From the NCBI GenBank assembly GCA_963969595.1, contig OZ018415.1:10912001-10976000 (forward strand): a stretch of 64,000 bases of DNA, in the 5' to 3' direction. This document shows positions 12,301-23,899 of the stretch, piece by piece. A program made the translations under genes and the position numbers. The DNA is from Neckera pumila. Lineage: Eukaryota; Streptophyta; Bryopsida; Hypnales; Neckeraceae. The notes beneath the pieces are model-generated. The model ran no database searches and had not been told where the DNA came from. It worked only from the letters and a program-made list of their open reading frames with translations. Positions within the stretch are counted from its first letter, which is position 1. Each line of letters begins with the position of its first letter.

Positions 12301-12754
12301 GAAGTACATTGAGTATTGGCGAAACGAAATGTCCAAATGCAAGGGGTTTGCGGCCGCCTTTGCGCCGTACGTCGATTACTGGAAACGTGTGTTGCGGGAG
12401 CTCAAGGAGTCCATTTCCGACTACCCTTCGGAATTGGTGGAAGGCTTTTGGCCAAAGTACGATTGGAGGTTGCAGGAATCCGCTTGCCAGTGGCCGACTA
12501 TCAACCCTGTCGACATAATTCCAGAAAAAGAGGAATTTGAACCTTATTGTAGACCCGCAAATGAGGCGCCAAGGGAAAGCTTTAATCCTTGGGTTGATAT
12601 TCGACCGGATTCATGGGTTCTACTTAGACCTAAGGACCCCTCAGTATGTGCTGTCTGGCAAGGAAGAGCACTGTCCGATGTTTGCAGAGAGGAAGGGCAT
12701 GAGAATAATGGGAAGTTCATGCTCCAGTATTGGCGACCAGATGTTGGAACATGA
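9375..12754 (+). pseudogene. Decayed DDE-type transposase-like gene with DUF7869 core
   Basis: The 5' exon runs from ATG 9375 (MDSYSDSFHD) through TGA 10491-10493 to about 10658. The 3' part opens at about 11024 after an acceptor (TCGCAG) and continues in one frame to TGA 12752-12754. The joined frame would be about 1000 aa. Family signs in the 3' part are FAKCTKCDEL (zinc-binding CxxC), VIHDKMDT, LQLDNSAKDNKNQYL and VGHTHEDID. These fit the acidic positions of the RNase H-fold core in DUF7869 proteins, which are common in mosses, lycophytes and some animals and are regarded as transposon-derived. Four in-frame stops break it (10491 TGA, 11078 TAG, 11642 TAG, 12164 TGA). Each can be explained by one transition from Arg, Gln or Trp codons. 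The presumed intron (about 10659-11023) holds two more copies of the palindrome. The 3' part ends in a basic-acidic tail with LQYWRP. No element ends were found. Confidence 0.7.
10718..10907. repeat. Two palindromes inside the probable intron of the DUF7869-type gene
   Basis: At 10718-10739 lies the cleanest copy in the window, a perfect 18-bp palindrome AACGGGATATATCCCGTT inside CA...GA. At 10887-10907 lies CAGCAAGATATATCCCGTTG. They match the arrays at 0.9-1.6 kb and 8.8-9.0 kb. Confidence 0.75.
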
Positions 12755-13408
12755 AAATCTAGTTTTACTATATTAAAATATAAAATAAGGAATAATATTC
12801 TTCTTAGTAGTAAATTTTTTCGATTTTTAGATAGTTATAGACCATCTAATGTTTAGAACCGGAAACCGGAAATGGACTGATCAGAAATTAGTGTAAAGGC
12901 TAACTGAATGTACCAGAAACAAGGAACCGGAATTCGAGTTTGCTTAGACCGGGTCAGGAAAGGGATAACAGGAAACCGGCATCCAACGGTGACCTACTTA
13001 ATCCTAGGGAACAACGGGAACGTTCTAAATCATTAGTTAAACGGGGATCCTAAACGGGCAAGATTAATGGGCAAGGCCTTAATTAGGATAATTACTAAGA
13101 GCTGCTGAGATTGGCTCTTTTAGATCCTATCTGTCCAAAGGTTGGTCACTTGTGATTTCCTGCCCTGACGGAGAATTGTACAACGTACGCGATTACTGAT
13201 TTCCGGTCTGAGAGGTAGTATTGGTGTTTTGAGTTGACAAGACTACAGACGAGAGTGCTGGAAGGTTATTGAGAGAGAGAGAAGGTTGCTGGCGCCTGAG
13301 TTTAGAGTTAATACCTTCCAGCTGAAAGGAGAGAGAGAGTGAGCCGTGAGGATTACTAGTCTTACCAATACACGACAGTAGACCGGTTCCCTCTAATCGA
13401 CGGGAGAT
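12755..13408. other. Non-coding stretch rich in ACCGG/CCGGAA motifs
   Basis: After an AT-rich spacer to about 12840, the sequence is dotted with ACCGG or CCGGAA (near 12860, 12925, 12950 and 12978) and has a (GA)n run at about 13272-13285. It is the leader of the first gag-like frame. No coding frame is supported. Confidence 0.45.
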
Positions 13409-13903
13409 ATGGCCGCAAGTCACAACGAAGGAGCGACCATCTCGCTGCGCTACGTGACGCTGCGATTATCCAAGGATGACAAGGAGATGGCGGATCTAAA
13501 GGAGGACTTGGAGCAAATGGGATGCGCCGTCTTCCTGATCAGACCGTGGGATTTCCGGAGTGAAGCAATAGTGGTGGAGTTGAATTCGAGAGCATCAACT
13601 CAGGCCGCGACCACGGTCCATGCAAAACCCAAGAAGTGGACGGCGGAGATGTGAAGGAAGGTGTACCGGTTCAACCGGGAGGGAGAAGGCAGCGCATCCC
13701 GGAAGGACCAATTCACAGTGGGTAAGTTTCATACCCCCATTAGCAAGAAGGATGGGTTTGCGGTTACGGATTGCGTCAATGAGAGAGAGAGGCGCTTGTT
13801 GCAATGCGTCTTGGCCATTCTTAACCCGGAAAGGCCAAGCCGGGTCTCTCTGACACTAGCCAACACAGTCTTTGGCGCGTTGTGTCGCAACCAGAATTTG
13901 TGA
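13409..13903 (+). pseudogene. Gag-like frame, paralog A (in-frame TGA, 3'-truncated)
   Basis: ATG 13409 opens a frame of 165 codons to TGA 13901-13903, interrupted by TGA at 13652-13654. Both halves are homologous to paralog B at 14489: DLEQMGCAVFLIRPWDF matches DLNAMGCLVLMDKPWGF, and after the TGA RKVYRF, DGFAVTDC, NPERPSRVSLTLANTVFGAL match REVYNF, DGYTVADC, HPEKPTRVTMTLGNTIFGSL. The protein family is not named here; similar frames are known as lineage-specific, transposon-like ORFs. A ends where B continues for another ~320 codons. The shared position of the TGA is discussed as a finding. Confidence 0.55.
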
Positions 13904-14079
13904 TTTTTCTCTAAGTGTCTGAATAACAGAACGGAAACCGGTAGTTAGCATCCGTATTCGGTTAGAAGGGCAAAAGAGAACTACGGATAGGCAGCGATAA
14001 TCCAGTAAGGAGAAAACTGTATCTGTTCCGGTCAGAATGGTAGTATTCAGGAGCGGAATCATACCCGAAATTCACCTTA

Positions 14080-14180
14080 AAACGGATTAGATATGGACCG
14101 GATCGATATGGACCGGATCGATATGGACCGGATTGATATGGACCGGATAGATATGGACCGGATCGATATGGACCGGACTG
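14080..14180. repeat. 15-bp tandem repeat (GATATGGACCGGATC)
   Basis: About six consecutive units of GATATGGACCGGATC, with small changes (GATTG, GATAG), lie just upstream of the TATA-like element of paralog B. The CCGG core matches the ACCGG-rich leader of paralog A. The array lies 35-135 bp before the TATA-like site, so it could be an enhancer-like LTR or promoter array. Confidence 0.85.
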
Positions 14181-14216
14181 GAAAAAGGTCATGATGACGT
14201 GCCAGGGGTCCTGAGA

Positions 14217-14228
14217 GTATATAAGGGC
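14217..14228 (+). promoter_or_regulatory. TATA-box-like element upstream of paralog B
   Basis: GTATATAAGGGC is a strong plant-type TATA sequence about 270 bp before the ATG used for paralog B (14498 or the upstream TTG/ATG region). It lies between the 15-bp repeat array and a pyrimidine-rich stretch (CACTCCTTTACTTCCC) that would fit a transcription start. Confidence 0.5.
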
Positions 14229-14497
14229 TGGTCATCCTCATTTTCACTCCTTTACTTCCCTTGAGCTCTGGAGTTGACCTTGAGCGCTTTTTCGCCTCTG
14301 TCCGCGCCAGAGCCATTGATGCATGTGCGCTTCCGGCTGGATGTGTCTGAGAGTGTAGAAAGAGTAAAGAACGTGTGGGTTGCAGGTTTTGTGAGTACCT
14401 TCCGGTTGAGATTGGACGAGAGAAAGTGAGGAACGGGACGTGCGGCTAGGAGAGTGTGAGGTAGGATCGGTAAGGGTCCAGTGGTTATTTGGTGTCC

Positions 14498-15856
14498 ATG
14501 CCTCAACTGCGTAAGGCCAGACCGGGCGCTCCCAGCTCCTCCTCTGATATTAAACTCCGGAAGATAGTTCCGGTTATTCTTATAGAGGAATCGGCCCGGA
14601 CTGAGTTAGTGGAGGATCTCAACGCAATGGGATGCCTCGTTCTGATGGATAAACCCTGGGGGTTTCATGAGGAGCGGATGGTGAGGGAGATTAAGTGCAA
14701 AGTGTCGAACGAGTTCGACAACACTCTCCGTGGCCGCCCGACCGAATGGGAAGAAGAACGGTGAAGGGAAGTTTACAACTTCCGGATGGGAGGTTCCGGT
14801 ATGGCCGGGCGGAAGGACGAGTTCATCCATGACAAGTTTCACGGGGAACCGAGTAACGAGGACGGGTACACGGTCGCGGATTGTAAGAACGACCGGCATC
14901 GTAACCTCCTTCAATTCCTGGTTCCGATCGTCCACCCAGAGAAGCCGACGAGGGTGACGATGACCCTCGGCAACACCATTTTCGGTTCCCTGAGCGGGGA
15001 ACGGAAGGTGAACTGGGCCCGGATCTTTTCCAATCTGGTGTCCTAGTTGGTGACAAGGATCGGAAAGAGTAGGGCCACTCCTTTGAGTCCCTACCTTTTC
15101 CACCTGTACCAGCGGAACCAACTTCTCAGTCCTACGGAGGAGAAGACGTGGGGTGTTCAGGAATCGATCTTGAAGTATGGGGAGTCGGGTTCGGATGACG
15201 AGCTAGAGGAGCAGACCGGATCCGAACCCGAGACTGAAGAAGAGGAAGAGGAAGAGCCGTCTCGACAGAGGAAGCGTCAGAAGACGACGCCTCCTCATAA
15301 GAGAAGACCCCCGTCGAACCCCCGGTCCACACCAGAACAGGGACCGGATGTTGAGATGCCGGATCTCGAGGATCCAAACGACCCGTTCAACCAGTTAACG
15401 GTTGTCCTGGCCGGAATCCGGGCGGACTGGGAGGTCAAGCGAAGGACCTTGACTACGATCTCTGAGCTGGTGGGCGCACTGGCCGACAGCGATTTGCCGG
15501 GTAAGGTGGGGCAATTCCTGGCCGATCCGGAAGAGAACCGGAAACAGAAAACGGAGATCCGTCGACTTCAGGAGGAAGTCGATACTCTGAGGGTGGATAT
15601 GGTCACCCTCAGGGAAGACAAGGCAGCAGTCCGGGAGATGGCGGAGGCAACCCAGAAGGTGGCTGAGTCGGTGAAGGGCACTCTTGGAGAGTCCGGATCC
15701 GCCGCAGTCAAGGCGGCCTTATTTGACCAAGGGGTGCACGAGGAGAAGAAGGTGTCCGGTTCCCGGATAGTTCGAATCCTCAGCGATTTCACCGATCGAT
15801 ATATATATATTTATTTATTTATTTATTTTAATTTTTTTTTAATTTTTTTTTTTTAA
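14498..15856 (+). pseudogene. Gag-like frame, paralog B (two in-frame stops, coiled-coil tail)
   Basis: ATG 14498 opens one frame to 15856, broken only by TGA 14762-14764 and TAG 15044-15046. Residues 1-90 include DLNAMGCLVLMDKPWGF. The middle has HPEKPTRVTMTLGNTIFGSL and, after the TAG, RATPLSPYLFHLYQ. Then comes an acidic run (EPETEEEEEEEPSRQRKRQKT), and the last third is a predicted coiled coil (RRLQEEVDTLRVDMVTLRED). Both stops can arise by one C-to-T change from CGA or CAG. The frame runs into (TA)n/(TTTA)n/poly-T at 15798-15856, so the true end is lost. It looks like the structural (gag-like) part of a retroelement whose pol is missing here. Confidence 0.55.
15798..15856. repeat. Simple repeat (TA)n-(TTTA)n-poly(T)
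   Basis: GATATATATATATTTATTTATTTATT followed by T-runs ends the paralog B frame and marks an abrupt drop to AT-rich DNA. It may be a breakpoint. Confidence 0.8.
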
Positions 15857-16914
15857 ATCTTGCCTAATATTTGGAAATTGCAAGTGATTTAGGAGGAATC
15901 AAAATATCCTTCTTTGGGGACATGTCCTAGCCATTTATAGCAATCTTGTTTCAATATTCTATGCATTTTATGAACAAATTACCTCTTCTTCTCTTCAAAA
16001 CCATGAATTCCATCCAACAAAGAAGTAATTAAATCCTACTTAATGCCTATACCTTGTCCAATTTTGAATGGTTGCCTAACCTGCACAAACTAAATATTAG
16101 TTCTACCTAACCTTATTTTTGGACTTTAATTCAATATTAGGTACTAGAATGTCTAATATTAATAAAATATGGTATTCCTTATTTATTAAAATCATATTTG
16201 AAGGGCTATCTAATTGTGATTCCTTTCTAAAACCAATTCCAACAAATCCTAGCCTAAAATGTACTTCCACTATTCATGAGACTCTAGGGTTGGTTTGAGA
16301 AACACCCATATTTTTAACACTTGAAAAATTCATAAAGTATTCATTCAATGTCCAAATAAATGCATAAGAGAATCTAGAATACTCTTTTTTTTTTTTTTTT
16401 TTTGAAACAAATGAAACAAAATTTCATTGCATAAAAACTAGAATACTCTTTTTTCTAACAAGATTCAAGTGATAATTAGGCAATTCAATATTAGGAACAA
16501 TGCTCAATTTCTTATTCAGACACATTTAAGTGTGGGTGCTATATACGTTGACACAATCATACTTGCACTTTAGAATTACACGACATTTACAAAGATTTTT
16601 TTGAAAATCTGCACTGTACCAATGTAAGGAAGCTTAGTACAAGAACGTAAGGAAAAATGGATGGATAAAATTTTACATTATAAAGAGACATAAGGATGAG
16701 ACGCCCCAAACTGGGATGCTCGGGCAATCCTGGGTTGAAACTTTGTGATATTAATTTAATTTGAAATCCTCTATTTTAGAAGATGTAAATTTCAACGAAA
16801 GTTGCTCCTCTTCTTGATAGAGCAGGTTGCCACTGTTCTGGTGGTACAAAATCCATCTCTTGTGAGCGCTGCCTCAGTCACTGTCGCATTTGTACAATTT
16901 TCCAGCTCGGTAAC
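15857..16914. other. AT-rich intergenic DNA
   Basis: No gene is seen. A T22 tract followed by GAAACAAATGAAAC lies at about 16384-16420. The right end is the 3' flank of the minus-strand gene that stops at 16917. Confidence 0.5.
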
Positions 16915-19900
16915 CTAATCTGAGTCCTCAGCAAAGTCCATGATGGATCCCGGTCTTACAAACTGGATCTCCCCGCATTCTTGACAAGTCTGCGTACCCT
17001 CCATCCACAGTGTATCTACACACTTCATGCATGTTTCAATGTGGCCACATGACTCGTACAGGGCCCGTTGTCGTTCCTTTTCCATGCCAAATTCCTTGAA
17101 GCAGCGCTTGCACTTGTAGACACAAAAAAAAGCCAGATTAGTACTAACACAAACCTTGTGAGTTTACCTTGGGAACAACATCAATAGAGTTTGGCATCTC
17201 CATGTATGGGAGAGATCGAGATGAGAGTACATTGACAAATAGAGGTTGCTTTAACATACACCTTCACAGCATTCTAGGCTCGTAGACCATTCGTCCTTCC
17301 AATAATGAGGTCAATTCTTGTGCTGTTCAGACGAATGGGTTCAGGCTCTATTAACTAATAGAGCCTGACTATTAGAGACTCTATTAACTAATATTTACTC
17401 AGATAAATAGTGATCATTAGGAAAAATCCTGAGTTAAAAAAGGTTGAAATAAGCAATAATCTCGATGAAGTGAGCAATTGGGTGCTCGACTTACAGAAGC
17501 AGCCTTCTGAAAGTTATTGCAGTTGCTCGGTTTGGGGACTGCTTTCACAGGCAATTTCACGCTTATTTCAAGACAATCATCCTCATCGTCATCACTGAGA
17601 TCAACGGTAATTGGCTCCATAGGCTTCACTACAGAACTCACGTCCTTCTTCTCATCAAGAGAAAGCACCACAGCAAGGACCTGGAAAAGGACCGAAAACA
17701 GGTTGAACCTTTAGGGACTAAAGAGAAACAGTATCCATTTGGACGTTTCACATTAAATTCGACAAATTCCACGCTGCTTGATTCTATAAACCTTGAAAGG
17801 AATATTGTGGACAAAAAATTGAGGGTCATTGTTTTTATCATATTTGAATTAATATTTAAAAGACGGAGTTGCCCTTGTTCCAAAAGCACAAGCTCTGCAA
17901 AGACCACCAGATGTGATTAGGTAAGAACTCAGAATTAAAGAGCAGATATTCAACACACCTCACAATCTAGGCCATCAGTGAAGTCACAGTCATCTTCCTC
18001 CGTCCTGTTCTTTGGTGCAGAAGCCCAAGGCTGGTACGCACCCTCCATGCATGAATGCTGCAAAATAAACAGGTATTTATCACACAAAGATACGAAAGCA
18101 AGCATCGGCTACACTGTTCATTCAATTTCGTGTCATACATGGTGTAATGTTATAAATAAGTAGTGTGCAATAGAGTACATGAATCACTTTTATGAAATTT
18201 ACCTTGAGATCATCATCAAAAAGCTATTGAGTGAATACCGAGGTCACTCAAGTACAGCACAAGATCCAAAGCTTAGAGAATAGTTGTCATCAATAGGCGC
18301 ACTAATACATGGTGTTCACAGAATATCATGGGCATACCAAATAGGCTATCATACACTAAATAGAATAAATAATAGGATAAATATTGTGGTTATATATACG
18401 AACTTAATGTGCAAGTGTCTTGTTTTGAAATATAATATTCCACATCAAGCGTGAAGTTTAAATTTAAAAAATTGGAGATAGACTGAGAGAGCCTAAATGA
18501 TAGTTAATTTCCGAATCTACAAAGGGAGAGTCAGAATGTAAGGAAAACATGCCTCCTGCCTAAATTTCTATTTTCCAATAAAATGGGATCATATTGGAGC
18601 AGAAGAAGAATCAACTTTAAAAGTTTATATCTAAGCTTTCGTTTTCGTGCAAGTGCTTACCTGAAGCCAGAAGAAGAAGCATCGTAGTAGGGCCAGTTTT
18701 TCTGATGGGTGTGAGGGCTCTTCAAGCCGTTGGACTAAATCTGTTGCAAAATCACCAAGAGATTCCTGTCATCAGTTTGCCACAAACAGAAGAGTTCCGG
18801 TGAATGAGTGAGCATAAATCAAGAGTATTAACCTGATCGTTTCATGTAAATGTGGTAGATTCGTCTCATTACAGTATTAGCATAGCCAGACCAAATCTCT
18901 AGTAGACTACGAGAAGATCTTTCAGATGACAGTTCAAATTTTAAAACGGCATAAGAAAAGCGTGCACAACTTGCCACGGTGATGATCAAAGTAAGAAAGG
19001 CCTTCATCCTTTGTATTGACTTGCATGGTCCGGCCACGAGTTTGGCGCAACTTCTGGACAGGCTTCCGTCGCGTGGCCAACGTCCACAATTCTTTAAACT
19101 CTAGCTCGTTGAATGGTTTGGCGAGAATTTCTTTCAGTTTATACGAGAAAACATTGCCTTTTAGATCCACAGGGAGACTCCACTTGCCTACCAAAAGCTC
19201 GTCCTGCCATCAAACAGGATTCATCGTTAAAGCATGACAGAATTGGTTGATTACAAAACAACTACTGTTCCAAGTTGCTGTACCGTTTCCCTGAACATTG
19301 CAACAACTGCTACGTAGGATGCTTGTCAATGTAAAGAAAAGGTTGGTCCAACATACCCTCAGACCTCAATGATATGACCTTCACAAAATGAGATTCTAAA
19401 GTATCCTGCACAATTGCTCGACTATCAACGAGCCTATCACACTTGTCACACATTCGAACTATATCGAAGTGAAAAGTTGCAACCTCAGGCAGGCAGTTTG
19501 AAGAGATCAGAACGTACCTTTCTTTGGTAATTTCCACTGATGGTACAGTTTTCACTGTCACGGCTATCGAAACTCCATTCCTTATTAATTTTCCCCACCA
19601 CCCTTGCTTCCTTTAACTGAAATGGAGGACTACCCTGAAGCAAACTCGGTGGAGACTGTACGCAATTTTGGCTCTGTTGGACTTCGGACACACGCTCCTC
19701 AACTGTGTTGATTACTTCATGAGCATTCGAAATTGGCTCATTCGTCGCTATCCAATTACTGTCTTGTTCCCGAGCCACTTTCTTCTCCAAAATCTTGGCT
19801 TCCACCATACCCTTCTCTTTTTTCATAGCTGGCTGCCAGTCTGAAAATGCATTGTTGGTGGGACTTGACACTTCATGCATTCTCCTGTTATTCATTACAT

Positions 19901-20416
19901 CCTGCAATATAGGGAGTACAACGGAGTCACCAACGGGCTGCAACGAAAGGCCGAAACATGTTGATATAGTTCAGAAAAAGCGAACCCTTGTACAGAAAAT
20001 GGTACCCAATCTGTATAAAGACCTACTTCCTTCTTGTATTTGAAATGCCAATACAAGACCAAGCGCTGATGGAAAATCATTTGCACTATTGAGAACTACT
20101 CGTGCTCAGAGAAAGAATAGGAAAAACTGGTGCAAAATTGGACGTAAGTCTAGCACGTGACCTTCACCTCGGTTGCTGATTTGCGCTTCTTTCCAGCCAA
20201 AGGCTCCCCATTTAAGTGGAGCAGTTCGGGTGGGGAAACTCGATTCGAATCACTCCCAATGACAAGCTGCGGCTTCTTCCGCACAACATGGGAAGTGATC
20301 ACAACATCTTCGGCCTTGGGTGACAACCCTGAAAATTTCGAATGAACGTTCCGGAAGAACCCGGGTATCCGGGTTTGTTGCGAACCAGCCTCCTCGAATT
20401 GCACCCGCTGATCCAT
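16915..20416 (-). CDS. 570-aa nuclear-type plant protein with C-terminal RING-like finger
   Basis: Eleven exons keep frame from ATG 20416 to TAG 16917: 20162-20416, 19518-19937, 19357-19483, 19284-19309, 18978-19203, 18833-18898, 18661-18740, 17959-18057, 17495-17680, 17168-17197 and 16915-17112 (1713 nt). The N-terminal third is basic and low complexity (GKKRKSATEVK). A central conserved-looking block follows (VGKWSLPVDLKG, FNELEFKELWTLATRRKP, LSYFDHH, LLRCFFFWLQ), then an acidic SIM-like stretch (ITVDLSDDDEDD). The last exon carries CKRCF, SCGHIETCMKC and TQTCQEC, which fits a C3HC4 RING layout. The acidic hydrophobic stretch plus a RING would fit a SUMO- or ubiquitin-linked role, but that is inference; I do not recognise the family. 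The first ATG in frame was used; upstream there is an in-frame TGA. The small exons (26 and 30 nt) are the least certain part. Confidence 0.7.
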
Positions 20417-21250
20417 TGTTCTCAGTGCAGGGGTGGTATCCAATGGTACCAGATTCCAAGACCTAAATGGCGCCAGGAAACATCACCACCTCGAACTGAA
20501 GCCCCAAGAAGCGATCCACGACTACCGCGAATGCGTGAATTTGCAGTAGCCTACAAGTCGTCCTCCCACCGAAGACTCAACACAAGCGATCAAGCAAAGT
20601 GGACTTGACAATCGATGGAACAGGCTGCAGAGCTGCACCATGTAGGTCATCATCACCGGCCGGGCCATTAATGCGGGCGGCGCAGCAGATTGCTGTTCAT
20701 TGTACCGCCTCCCTGACACTCAATCACACTCCCACAACCAAGTGACACTTTGCGATCTGGTCCCAAGCATTGACACCGAGACACGGCCCGAAGTGATGCA
20801 TAGGTGCACAGACAGGGGAGAGCTGCAAATGCCGAAGAGAAATCGGTCGTGGGTGCTTGAAAATTTGAATTGTAAGCTGTCAAGCCGGTTCGCTGTACAC
20901 CCTGTACTTGCACACTCCACACAGATATGAACCCTAAACAATTACCTCGAATAGGACGCCGTCTGGCTCATCATCAACAACCATCATTCCCTGGCCAGGG
21001 TCAAGTACATTTTGAATTCCCACTTTGACGTTGTGCCGACAGGGCTGGGCGTCTCTGACATCAAATAGAATCTGCCATTCCACTCATTTCTCGTTAGTGC
21101 CAGTCGGAAGATTGCGTTTAGCGAAGGTGGTGAGAGCTCTGGCACCGTTTAGGTCCCAGAACCCTTGTGCTGAGAACGAGAATGTTCACATAGAGACGAC
21201 GGAACTGAGGACAGCCAGAGGAGCTGAAGTAGAAAAAGTACAGTAATCAT
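20417..21250. other. Probable promoter and 5' UTR of the RING-type gene
   Basis: More GC-rich than the DNA to its right. Overlapping short frames on both strands (for example at 20.5-20.94 and 21.03-21.25 kb) have no recognisable domain and lie just upstream of the minus-strand ATG at 20416. Confidence 0.35.
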
Positions 21251-22654
21251 ATCAAACTGGAGAATAAATTGGAGAAAAAGGCCGTGGGTGTGCAAAAAAT
21301 TAGGACAATCCACTGTTGGCTCTACGAGAATTTAGAGTTTCATGACATTGTATGCAATGATGTCAACCAAGATGTATGAGAAATGCACAGCCATAGGCAT
21401 GTCACACTAGTGGACTCATTAACCCAGCTAATGACCCAAGTCACCATTTTCTAATCGCTACCCCTTTTTTACGAGATACCTCTTCTCAAATTTTGGGATT
21501 TTTAAAAAATAACTAAAAAATAAGTTAGATTGCATTATGAATCCAATGGTGGTAGTTTCATCAAACTATGTATTAAACTCTACTTTGTGGAATATTTCAA
21601 AGTTAAGTGGTGTAGTGTAAATTAATAGCTCATTTTTTGGGATTCAGTTAGGGCATGGTCTTAGAAGTCAGCCGACCAATGTGATTCTCACCCACCTCAA
21701 AAAGATCAAATCTACCTCAAAAAGGGGAGATCCGAGAAGTTCAAGGAGATGACAAGTATCCCATTCTTTTTTTTCTTACAAACACTACTCTCATTTCAAT
21801 GACTACCGTGCATTGCAAGCTCTACCATGAATTGAAAAATGCTTGGAATGTTGTGAACTTTTACATGTACATTTTCAACTCTCCTATCCTTCATTGAGCA
21901 CAAAAAAGGCATCATTTAAAAATATTCTCACAAAGATATGTTCCTTCAAAGTGCGCTGCCCTGTATTTTTATTGACCAAATAAAACTTCAAACTTAAATA
22001 TTTCCTAAACTGGTCAAATAATCTGAAGTTATTTGAAGTGCCCACACTCAATGTGAACTTCAAGATCTTATAGTTACATTCTATCCAATCCCAAGAAAAA
22101 ATGAGCAAAAAATTGCTCAAGTTTTGGGCAATTTAGGCCCATTTTAAAAATATACCCCCTTTACGTCACGAAGGGTTTAAGATTCACTTCAAGAGCCTTT
22201 GCGGGAAATCATAAACCTTGCTTTTGTGATTCATACACAATAATCAATACTAAAAAATATACCTTCCATCATGTATAAAATCCATGCTTCATACGAGAAG
22301 TACTTGACATGGGTGTATACAAATCATACTCAAAATTGACATAAGTTCAATTGTATGTACTTCTTTTGTAACTAATCAACACTTATATGGGAATAATTCA
22401 CTACAAGAGAAAGGGGTGTTTTAAGTAGTGTCCTAGACATCACGTCTTTTAAATAACATCTTTTAAATACAATACTAAAGACATTGCTATAAATAGGTTT
22501 ATATATCATATTTCTTAATTGCAACACTCTATCCAAAAAAAACCCATTCAATTGTGCTATCTTTGTATTTGGTTTCTTCCGAAAAAGGCACCAATGCCAT
22601 TGAACAAAAAAAATACATCTTTTATACTTCTTTCTATATATTTGACAAATTAGC

Positions 22655-22701
<47 letters not shown>

Positions 22702-23636
22702 CCTCGATAAAAGCACAGAACTATTTTATTTTTCAAATTCTATTATTCAAATTCATTCTCTATCAAACAAAATCATTAACCTCAATTTCCTAACTCACTC
22801 CTAATTTGTCTTTAAAAAAGTTATTTTTCTTTTTCACACTATGGAAAAAACACTTTGGAGGGCCATAGGACCTAAAAGATTAAGATAATTACATCTAACT
22901 TGTGACCCCTTTTCTAAAACCTCCCCTCAAATTGCATTGCTTCTATTTATAAGAGCCTAGGATTGCTTTCGAGGTTTAAATTTTTTCAATATTTTGAAAT
23001 CAATTGCTTATCATAGAAAGTCTTTAAAATGCTTAAAAAGATAGTCTAAATTTTTTTTTTGACTTCCAATAAGATCCAACAAAAAATAGGATACTTAATA
23101 ATAGAAACAAATATAAATTGCTCATACGCATTTACTCAATAGTAGTTACTTTAATAGTTGGGAGTGAATTGGTCATAAAGAATGTAGAAACATTCATTGC
23201 CCAGCTATAGATGGTTGCTTCAATGGGCTATATATGCATAATATTGTTCATCTATGTTCATTGCCCCCTTTAGCTTGAAGAAATAGCGAGGTATCTAGGA
23301 ATGAATGTCATAAGGTGATCAAACCTCCCTGGCTTTTAAGGATAATTTCTTTGCTTTGAAGCCGATAGCCCTAAACTTTCTATAGTGTTTTGGAGACCAC
23401 ATAACCTATTTAATAATTGTCTTGCATGCCAATTTGTAATGGCTCTCCATTTGACAAATGGCTTCTAAAAGTTCATTCTATTAAGCCATTTGATACAACA
23501 TCAATTGGTTAAATTTGCAAACAAAACCACAAGTAGTTTTTCAACCTCAAATTCTTTAATGCCTTGTAAATACAAGTGTCACTAATCTTGTCTCCAAGGA
23601 GAATATTAAAGAATCTAATGTAAATAAACTCTTCAA
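21251..23636. other. AT-rich intergenic DNA
   Basis: No gene is seen. It holds an (AT)n tract at 22659-22697 and scattered A/T runs, and ends at the 5-bp target duplication of the LTR retrotransposon. Confidence 0.5.
22659..22697. repeat. (AT)n microsatellite
   Basis: About 19 uninterrupted AT units. The YIYIYI frames on both strands here are artefacts of the repeat. Confidence 0.95.
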
Positions 23637-23641
23637 ATATG

Positions 23642-23887
23642 TGTTGAAGACGCTCTCTAAACCCTACAATTTGTATAGTACATTCATCTAGCATACAAAA
23701 GCTAGTTGTACCTTAATTTGTTAGTAAGTGCTAGTTAGTACCATCGTAATTGAGGTTAGTGGAGACTATAACGACACTTAGTGGCACTTAGTGGTTACCA
23801 ACTTGACACATGTATATATAAGCTCTGGTCATTTGTAAATCTATTAAATGACAATTGATCTACGCTTAGACACAATTTACTACAACA
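23642..23887 (+). repeat. 5' LTR (246 bp)
   Basis: It begins TGTTGAAGAC and ends ACAACA. It contains TATATATAAGCTC at about 23812-23824, a TATA-box candidate for the element's transcript. It is identical in length to the 3' LTR. Confidence 0.93.
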
Positions 23888-23899
23888 TGGTATTAAAGC
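23888..23899 (+). other. Primer-binding site
   Basis: TGGTATTAAAGC directly follows the LTR. It is a two-mismatch version of TGGTATCAGAGC, the site complementary to the 3' end of initiator Met-tRNA used by most plant copia elements. Confidence 0.85.

Noticed and set aside
14080..14180. Possible CRISPR-like array
   Set aside because: The 15-bp units are contiguous with no spacers, and the window is plant nuclear DNA; a simple tandem repeat explains it.
13652..14764. In-frame TGA codons as selenocysteine sites
   Set aside because: No selenoprotein family is recognised and no SECIS-like hairpin was seen; land plants lack the selenocysteine pathway. Decay or read-through are the alternatives kept.
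22372..22793. Frames with poly(YI)
   Set aside because: Translations of the (AT)n microsatellite.
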